From: Sporosarcina gallistercoris
GTDB taxonomy: Bacteria > Bacillota > Bacilli > Bacillales_A > Planococcaceae
Direction of reading: 5' to 3'
DNA length: 64,000 bases
Assembly (NCBI RefSeq): GCF_014836415.1
Contig: NZ_JACSQY010000006.1
Span: forward strand, 1-64,000
Under the pieces are notes generated by a model that saw only the letters and a list, made by a program, of their open reading frames with translations, did no database searches and was not told the origin of the DNA. Position numbers and translations under genes: made by a program. Positions 58,630 to 64,000 of this stretch are shown piece by piece. How positions within the stretch are numbered: position 1 is the stretch's first letter; the number at the start of each line of letters is the position of its first letter.

Positions 58630-59433
58630 GACGCCGCGGTTTACGGCTAACGAGAACTCGTCCACTGACACGGAATACTCCTGATAGATATCCGCAAACA
58701 ATGCTTCAGTCATCAGTTGCCGCAGGACGCCCTTGAAGTATCCTGGTAAATTGCGGATGGTTTTCGTTTTCTGTGCCATGACAGCGATGCGTGTAGCCCG
58801 GTGAGCCAGCTCTTCAAATAAGGGGCCTTTCTCTTGATGGATTTCGAATTTCAACATTTTTCTCGATAAGACTCGATAGATGCCGAAAAAATTACGTGCT
58901 TTTGCTGTATCCCCGCTAATGGATAATAAGGATTTCATCTTCCCGAATAAGGTTGTGGATAACTTTTCTGCCGCAGGATGAGACGTCTTTATAAGATCTT
59001 TAAGATTTTTAGATTTATAGAGAGAAGGTTCGTTTTCAAAATGTGTGGTTGAATCCTTACTCTCATCAGCTTCTATGCTACGTGGTCCCCTGTCCAATTT
59101 CCCCTGGTCATCTACAGGCAAAATGACGTATATATTTGCCCCGAGACCACTCATCACTGGACGTACGTAATGAATCCGCTCGATGATTTGAAGTTTCTCG
59201 AGTTTGCGTAGTGAACGGCGTACTGTGGAATTCGAAACAGCCAATTTCTTTTCGATCGTTTCGTGTTTCAAATGTGCAGCTAAATATTTCACCGAATAAC
59301 ACCGGATCATCTCAAGCACCGCTCGATCGGTTTTATTCAGCGAGTTACAGTGGATGTCCAGATGTGTTCTTGCAGCGGCGTCCATTTCTTCTTTACTGTT
59401 GAATTTTGCGTATCGTGATAAGTAGTGTGTCAT
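58621..59433 (-). CDS. Winged helix-turn-helix protein of unknown function
   Basis: A 270-residue basic protein. Residues about 35-100 form a helix-turn-helix (I-E-K-K-L-A-V-S-N-S-T-V-R-R-S-L-R-K-L-E), followed by a G-L-G-A-N-I-Y-V-I-L-P wing segment, a polar linker and a helical C-terminal half. Similar proteins in Bacillales are annotated only as helix-turn-helix proteins; a replication-initiator-like or regulatory role is possible. The ribosome binding site is GGGGGC (weak). No obvious operon partners. Confidence 0.7.
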   Translation of the reverse strand: MTHYLSRYAKFNSKEEMDAAARTHLDIHCNSLNKTDRAVLEMIRCYSVKYLAAHLKHETIEKKLAVSNSTVRRSLRKLEKLQIIERIHYVRPVMSGLGANIYVILPVDDQGKLDRGPRSIEADESKDSTTHFENEPSLYKSKNLKDLIKTSHPAAEKLSTTLFGKMKSLLSISGDTAKARNFFGIYRVLSRKMLKFEIHQEKGPLFEELAHRATRIAVMAQKTKTIRNLPGYFKGVLRQLMTEALFADIYQEYSVSVDEFSLAVNRGVTG

Positions 59434-59650
59434 CTTTAAAGCCCCCTTTTATTCTCTAGATAGAGTGGAGAGGGCAAAAGGTAGACAGGCGGAATGGATT
59501 TTTGAGAATCGAAAAGATTCCAAAGGTGATTTTTTCGAGTGAATCGATGTTCCTCGACTAGTATTTTGAATCGTACTGAACTTATTTGAGAATTCGATTC
59601 TTATTTGTAACTTCCGGGGAACCCTTACGTCTCATTCAAAAAGGGGAGTT

Positions 59651-60205
59651 ATGATGAAAAGGTTCTCTTTCTTATGGTTAGCGGTTGCCCTTGTATCAGT
59701 TGGGTGTACGAACAATTCCACATCTCCAAAAGATGCACCTTTCTACGAAACCGGTACTATTCCTCAAACAATGTCAGAAAAAATGCCTGACGACTTTGGA
59801 TTTTCTGTTTCCTACGGAATTGAAAAGAAAAATGAAATCAACTCATTCACGAATACAGTGACCAAGGATTTGATAGAAGATGGAACAATCACGGCAGCGA
59901 TTGCTCTAACAGAAGAGGAAAAGGCTGAGATTTACGATAAGATGAAAGAAGCGGATATTAGAGGAACTAAAAACTATATACCCAACCCTATAAACGGAAC
60001 TATTTGTGAGCAAACACCTTTCGAAGAGGATCAATGGGAAATCACTATGAACGGTGAAACGATAACTCATGCCGTATCAGGTGCGTATTGTGAACCGACC
60101 GAAGATGCCAAGCAATTATTTGCGTTACGGAATTTCGTAGTAAGTAAAATGAGGAGTAAGGAAGAATATATGAAGCTTCCCGATGCTAGAGGCGGATACG
60201 ATTAA
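59651..60205 (+). CDS. Hypothetical lipoprotein
   Basis: 184 residues with a signal segment and lipobox (V-S-V-G-C, Cys19), then a soluble acidic domain with a later cysteine pair (C118-type region near I-C-E-Q-T and Y-C-E-P-T). No family recognised. GGGGAG is the ribosome binding site; ATG 59651 or the adjoining ATG 59654 can start it. Likely membrane-anchored on the outer face. It stands alone between the winged-helix gene and the cold-shock gene. Confidence 0.75.
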   Translation: MMKRFSFLWLAVALVSVGCTNNSTSPKDAPFYETGTIPQTMSEKMPDDFGFSVSYGIEKKNEINSFTNTVTKDLIEDGTITAAIALTEEEKAEIYDKMKEADIRGTKNYIPNPINGTICEQTPFEEDQWEITMNGETITHAVSGAYCEPTEDAKQLFALRNFVVSKMRSKEEYMKLPDARGGYD

Positions 60206-60416
60206 TGGGATTTGCGCATGCGATGGAAATAGGGGGAGTTACGCATTTTTATAGAGAATTTCAGAGGGAAAGTAATGGCTGTACAATATAATGATTTGAA
60301 TTATTTGCTATTTCGGCGAAGACCTGTTATATTTAAAGAGTATTATCTTTGTTCTTTTCAGATAGAGAAAATATTTGATTTTCGTCTAAGGTATTTGAGC
60401 AAGTATAGTAACAATT

Positions 60417-60432
60417 ATGTGGATGTCCACAT
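60417..60432 (+). promoter_or_regulatory. Palindrome next to the csp ribosome binding site
   Basis: ATGTGGA-TG-TCCACAT, perfect 7-base arms, ends 2 bases before the AGGAGG of the cold-shock gene. It could form a temperature-sensitive 5' leader hairpin, as in other cold-shock mRNAs, or be an operator. A -10-like TATAGT lies at 60404-60409. Confidence 0.45.
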
Positions 60433-60447
60433 TAGGAGGCAATAACT

Positions 60448-60648
60448 ATGGAACAAGGTACAGTTAAGTGGTTTAACGCAGAAAAAGGTTTCGGATTCAT
60501 CGAACGCGAAGCAGGGGACGATGTATTCGTACACTTCTCAGCAATTCAAAGTGACGGTTTCAAATCTTTAGACGAAGGTCAAAGTGTAACATTTGAAATT
60601 GAAGAAGGACAACGTGGCCTACAAGCTACAAACGTTCAAAAAGCTTAA
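60448..60648 (+). CDS. Cold-shock protein (CspA/CspB family)
   Basis: A 66-residue OB-fold RNA chaperone. RNP1 (K-G-F-G-F-I, residues 13-18) and RNP2 (V-F-V-H-F, 26-30) are intact. It binds single-stranded RNA/DNA and melts mRNA structure, mainly at low temperature. The ribosome binding site is a strong AGGAGG, preceded by a perfect palindrome. A terminator follows 12 bases after the stop, so it is monocistronic. Confidence 0.97.
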   Translation: MEQGTVKWFNAEKGFGFIEREAGDDVFVHFSAIQSDGFKSLDEGQSVTFEIEEGQRGLQATNVQKA

Positions 60649-60659
60649 TAATTGCTAGA

Positions 60660-60688
60660 AAAAGACCCTACATGTGGGGTCTTTTTTG
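60660..60688 (+). terminator. Terminator after the csp gene
   Basis: AAAAAGACCC and GGGTCTTTTTT pair perfectly around a TACATGTG loop. Confidence 0.92.
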
Positions 60689-61174
60689 CGTTTATGGCGT
60701 ACTTTTGTTTGTCGTCATGTATGGCTAGTGTAAGATTGTTTGCATCGCTGACCTTGTAGTAGCCAAAGCTGTATCTGTATACGCAGCTAGTTGAGCTTTA
60801 TCTATGGCGGAACCTGGTGTTTTGGTGCGAATGGCCACGCACTCATGTATTGCATGGTAATGATAAAGACACTTTACCGAAAACCGTTGGTAAAAGTGCA
60901 TACGAATTATCGAACGTTCGAAGAGTAATTTTATATAGTTACGAACGCTAATATTTCTCCTGCATTATCATTTAAATTCCAAGGGGAATGTGGGAATTTA
61001 TGCTATAAAATTTGCGTTAAGCAGTGAATGTTCCTTACGAAATATATTCCGCAATCGGGCGATAGTATCGAAAATAATTCTCGAACATTCATATAGGATG
61101 CTACATAAGCTGGAAAAAATAAATGGACTAGAACTTTAATTGGTTTCACACAGATGAAAGGTATGGTATGAAGA
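60689..61174. other. Intergenic region, no gene recognised
   Basis: About 485 AT-rich bases. A CGAACGTTCG palindrome is present at 60911-60920 and a TATAAA box near 61004. No ORF with a ribosome binding site, and no RNA family recognised. Confidence 0.4.
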
Positions 61175-62149
61175 ATGACAAAGAAAATGAACTATTTGAT
61201 TTTACTTTTAACAATCGTCTTTATGGTCGGTTGTACCAACTCAGAAGATGCATCCGTTGCAGATGTAGAAACAGATTTGCAAAAAGTCACGACTGTTGAA
61301 CCGAATAAAATTAGTGAAGAAGAAACTGCCGTTGCGGTTGTTGAAGAACAGGAAGAAGAAAAGCCCGTAGTAGAGGAACCGGAAGTAGAAGAAAAACCAG
61401 CTCAACCAAAGAAGGAACGGTTCTCCGGATACAAACTAATTGAAGTGGATGGTGGGGATCTATCTGGATATCGTGAACCCAACATCGTGGTTGACATTGG
61501 TTACGGGGACCGAGAATATTGGGGATTTACGAATGAAAACGGGCAACTAGTACGTGTAATAGCTGACGAAATCGTTCTACAAGATGACAGGAACGAACCT
61601 GTTTTATCGACTGGCAGATACTATGCTGATGAGGCCAAGGTTCCAGGCGTTGAAAGTGACGTTTTAGATGAGGGACATGTAATTGCCGACTCTCTCGGAG
61701 GGGTATCGAATGCTTATAACATTACCCCACAAGATAGTACGCTCAACCGACATGGTGATCAAGCGTATATGGAAAACGAGATCCGAAGAGCAGGTGGAGC
61801 TACTAAATTTGAAGCAATTATCACGTATTCAAATACAAAAACGCAGATTCCATCTAGCTATCAGTATACCTATACAATAAACGGGAATGTCATTACGGAT
61901 TCATTTGAAAATGTGAATCCAGATGAAGTAAACGAATCTCTGGGACTAACCGGAAATAATGAGTCCGAATCTAAATCAGAAAGTTCTTCAACAAACGAAG
62001 GTGAGCTTTCAAGTGTTGATACGAATGGAAATGGTATCGTGACAATCGCAGAAGCGAAAGCAGCCGGTTTCAGTATGCCAATAACTAGGGAACATTGGTT
62101 GTACCAATACATGCAAGATCGTGATAATGACGGCATGGTAGGAGAATAA
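61175..62149 (+). CDS. Lipoprotein DNA/RNA non-specific endonuclease
   Basis: 324 residues. Signal and lipobox M-V-G-C (Cys20); a Glu/Pro-rich linker (about 25-90); a ββα-metal endonuclease domain (about 95-240) with D165-E-G-H168 as catalytic His motif and N-I-T-P-Q-D-S-T-L-N-R following; and a C-terminal segment with two calcium-loop-like stretches, D-T-N-G-N-G-I-V-T and D-R-D-N-D-G-M-V-G-E. It is expected to sit outside the membrane and degrade DNA or RNA, for nutrition or competition. The start may be ATG 61175 or 61187. No immunity gene was recognised next to it. Confidence 0.85.
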   Translation: MTKKMNYLILLLTIVFMVGCTNSEDASVADVETDLQKVTTVEPNKISEEETAVAVVEEQEEEKPVVEEPEVEEKPAQPKKERFSGYKLIEVDGGDLSGYREPNIVVDIGYGDREYWGFTNENGQLVRVIADEIVLQDDRNEPVLSTGRYYADEAKVPGVESDVLDEGHVIADSLGGVSNAYNITPQDSTLNRHGDQAYMENEIRRAGGATKFEAIITYSNTKTQIPSSYQYTYTINGNVITDSFENVNPDEVNESLGLTGNNESESKSESSSTNEGELSSVDTNGNGIVTIAEAKAAGFSMPITREHWLYQYMQDRDNDGMVGE

Positions 62150-62366
62150 GAGATCTGCCTATATCAAAAATGGGCTATTTTGTTTTGTGATGAAACTATT
62201 AGTTGAGTAAGATCGTACTTTAAATAATAATACTTGCGCTACTGGCGGATTAGAGAAAAGGATCCATCCACATATTACGATACCAGCGGATTTATTCGAA
62301 AGAATGGCTAAACGTATGAGTCAAAATTAGGTTGAATGCGTCAATAAGGCACGTTTATGAAGTAAC
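62150..62366. other. Intergenic stretch with a possible gene tail
   Basis: The frame ending at TAG 62328-62330 is open for about 30 codons (G-L-E-K-R-I-H-P-H-I-T then E-R-M-A-K-R-M). The R-I-H-P-H piece resembles part of a tyrosine recombinase catalytic region, but nothing else of such a protein is present. Weak evidence only. Confidence 0.25.
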
Positions 62367-62416
62367 AAAAAGGTTTGATTCCCCAATTTCAATGCTGGGG
62401 AATTAGACCTTTTTAT
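62367..62416 (+). terminator. Strong orphan terminator
   Basis: AAAAAGGT...ATTCCCCA and TGGGGAAT...ACCTTTTT pair around a short loop, with a T-run. No intact gene ends within 200 bases except the nuclease gene upstream (stop at 62149), so it may mark a lost gene or end the nuclease transcript. Confidence 0.8.
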
Positions 62417-62656
62417 ATTTGCATATCGTGGAAAGAAGAACTTGAAAAGTATGCAAAATAACTCTGAACATGACCTCCGTTTTCCCGAAAAGGGTTTTCT
62501 TGTGTAGTCCATCGGAAAGAAAAGTGATATTGGATTATTCAGAAACGGGTGATAGAATAGGGATAAGGAAAAATTTATCAGTCAGGGTTTTATTCAACGA
62601 ACTATTTGACCTAGCCATGCGGCAGCCATATGGAGATAGAAATCGAGGGATGTATC

Positions 62657-62923
62657 GTGACGATAAAAAGTTTGTGGATAGCGGTGGCCATTTTCAGCAT
62701 CCTGGAACTAGTTGCGATCCCTGTGTTATTGGTAGGTGCCGATAAACTTTATCAAATGATAGATGGGGTAATGATCATAGCGTTCATTATTTATCCGCTG
62801 TTTTATTTCTTATCCTTATTGCTATTGAAGAAGGGAAACAGAAAACTCGGTGCAGTCATTTTACTTATTCCGTTGCTCTTATACACCCCTATTTTGATGG
62901 GAATCCAAGGACTGATTCGCTAA
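62657..62923 (+). CDS. Small membrane protein
   Basis: An 88-residue protein with three hydrophobic segments (about 4-24, 31-51 and 61-82). It starts at GTG 62657, preceded by a GAGGGATG box; an in-frame ATG at 62630 is an alternative (97 residues). No family recognised. It is downstream of an orphan terminator and alone. Confidence 0.6.
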   Translation: MTIKSLWIAVAIFSILELVAIPVLLVGADKLYQMIDGVMIIAFIIYPLFYFLSLLLLKKGNRKLGAVILLIPLLLYTPILMGIQGLIR

Positions 62924-63079
62924 AAAAGAAATCGGTGAGTGACTTTAATGAGTTGTTCAACTAAAGGGATGCAAGAAGTTACAGTTTGGCGGTTGTTGAA
63001 GATGACATTTAAATCGGAAATGATTTTATGAAAATGTACTCGACGTGGAACTGATTAGTTACAGGATAGGAGTGTTCAT

Positions 63080-63595
63080 ATGGATGATTTCGAGTTGATA
63101 GCGAAATATAAAAGTTTTTTACATCACTATACACTCGAACAATTGCGCTACATCCCCGAGCCAGAAGTCTGGTCAATTGGTCAACTGTATGATCATTTAA
63201 TTGTTGTGGCTCATGAGTATTTGGACAGTGTTGAGGCTTGTGCGAAAGTTGCGGGAGAGCAAAAGCAGGGGAAGACAGAGTTCGGAGAGCACTTATTTAA
63301 GAATGGTGGTTTTCCGCCGATTAAGATCAAATTACCACCGGAACTTGACGCACCCCCGGACAATAAGAAATTATCAGAGGATATTATGCTCGAGCTCGAT
63401 CGGCTATCGGAAAGAATGAAACAACTGGAACTGAAAGTGGATGAAATAAACCCTCAACAAAAAGTTGAACATGGAGGTTTTGGATGGTTGAATGCGCAGG
63501 AGTGGCTGGCGCTCGTTGGCATGCATTTCCGTCATCATCTGCGTCAAAAGGAAGAACTGGATCGAAAACTGAAAATCGGCAGATCAATCGAATAA
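63080..63595 (+). CDS. DinB family protein
   Basis: A 171-residue four-helix-bundle protein of the DinB/YfiT-like superfamily, which binds a metal through three histidines. Candidate ligands are in L-Y-D-H-L near residue 38 and H-F-R-H-H-L near 154. Members include thiol-dependent transferases and uncharacterised damage-inducible proteins; no substrate can be given. The ribosome binding site is AGGAG. It is a single gene. Confidence 0.83.
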   Translation: MDDFELIAKYKSFLHHYTLEQLRYIPEPEVWSIGQLYDHLIVVAHEYLDSVEACAKVAGEQKQGKTEFGEHLFKNGGFPPIKIKLPPELDAPPDNKKLSEDIMLELDRLSERMKQLELKVDEINPQQKVEHGGFGWLNAQEWLALVGMHFRHHLRQKEELDRKLKIGRSIE

Positions 63596-64000
63596 TGTTT
63601 TGAAGATTTGGTTGTGGTGTGTAAAACACAGGACATGCGTTATTAGCAGCTATTGCAGATGATTTGTTAAGAAGATTATGCGCATCCATCAACGATATTG
63701 AAAGGAAATCCATCGAGCGGTATTCAAGTGTATTTCATCAATAAGGCTCGGAACTTGATTTATCATCTAAACGGTGAGCAGAATTGTGATAGTTTAGCTT
63801 AGGATAATAATGATATTCGATTTCTATAAGAGATGCATAACGATTGGATATTGGTTGATGAGCGGAAAGTAATTGACGAGACTTTTAATAATAAGGATAA
63901 ATAACGCAGATCGCACCTTGTATGAGGTGCGGTCTTTTTGTGTTTCGTGTCGATTCCAATATTGGTATAATAGGCTAACTCATTTATTCTGCAATTCAGT
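63596..64000. other. Terminal intergenic region with a possible gene remnant
   Basis: A 39-codon open stretch at 63629-63745 (T-G-H-A-L-L-A-A-I-A-D-D then R-K-S-I-E-R-Y) has no start signal and may be a decayed gene. A GATCGCACCT/AGGTGCGGTC hairpin with a T-run (63909-63939) is a terminator. A TGG-TATAAT extended -10 near 63965 probably drives a gene outside the window. Confidence 0.4.
63909..63939 (+). terminator. Terminator near the window end
   Basis: GATCGCACCT and AGGTGCGGTC pair (one G-T) around a TGTATG loop, followed by five T. The gene it ends is not evident. Confidence 0.85.

Noticed and set aside
60911..60920. LexA/SOS box at CGAACGTTCG
   Set aside because: The Bacillus SOS box needs four bases between CGAAC and GTTCG; here there are none, and no damage-response gene follows.

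Overview
The window looks like chromosome from a spore-forming, pigmented member of the Bacillales, most likely Planococcaceae (Sporosarcina-like). This is inferred from the yerA-yerB-yerC-pcrB-pcrA-ligA-camS-gatCAB-dgkB-rlmCD order familiar from Bacillus relatives, a tricistronic GerA-type germinant receptor operon, a C30 carotenoid gene set, AAGGAGG-like ribosome binding sites and frequent GTG/TTG starts. No species assignment is possible from the sequence alone.

Layout. 1-130: 3' end of a 5S rRNA and its terminator. 291-470: first of four intergenic 20-21 bp repeat arrays. 739-2794: a DUF2179 membrane protein, a NETI-type small protein and purB, without the rest of the purine operon. 2845-6412 (minus): germinant receptor operon A-B-C. 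6793-7485 (minus): methyltransferase. 7623-21987: the conserved block yerABC, pcrB, pcrA, ligA, camS, gatCAB, a thioredoxin-fold protein and dgkB. 22466-25738: a NUDIX hydrolase and a cytochrome bd oxidase operon with a 41-residue third subunit. 26117-28624: rlmCD, followed by a broken fic gene lying between two copies of the rlmCD 3' end. 28731-33776: an FG-GAP-type protein and a minus-strand carotenoid operon (oxygenase, desaturase, glycosyltransferase).

From about 34 kb onward the window is accessory: transporters, single-gene enzymes, regulators, several decayed genes (a DUF4256 relic, a frameshifted ydhK, unidentified remnants), a VbhA-like antitoxin/Fic pair (48034-48942), a bile-acid-type symporter and a chromate transporter. 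At 51739-58097 two divergent modules each join a predicted nucleotide pyrophosphohydrolase to a large protein with an N-terminal PLD-type nuclease domain and an SF2 helicase. This is the best candidate for a little-described (probably defence) system. The end of the window carries a winged-helix protein, two lipoproteins (one a predicted secreted nuclease), a cold-shock protein and a DinB-like protein.

The most striking non-coding signal is the set of four repeat arrays (291-470, 6504-6776, 22063-22220, 25824-26016). They have different spacer sequence, the same 20-21 bp pitch, the same strand orientation and a related core (GCTCATAA, GATCATAA, GCTCAAGC, GCYCGTTT).
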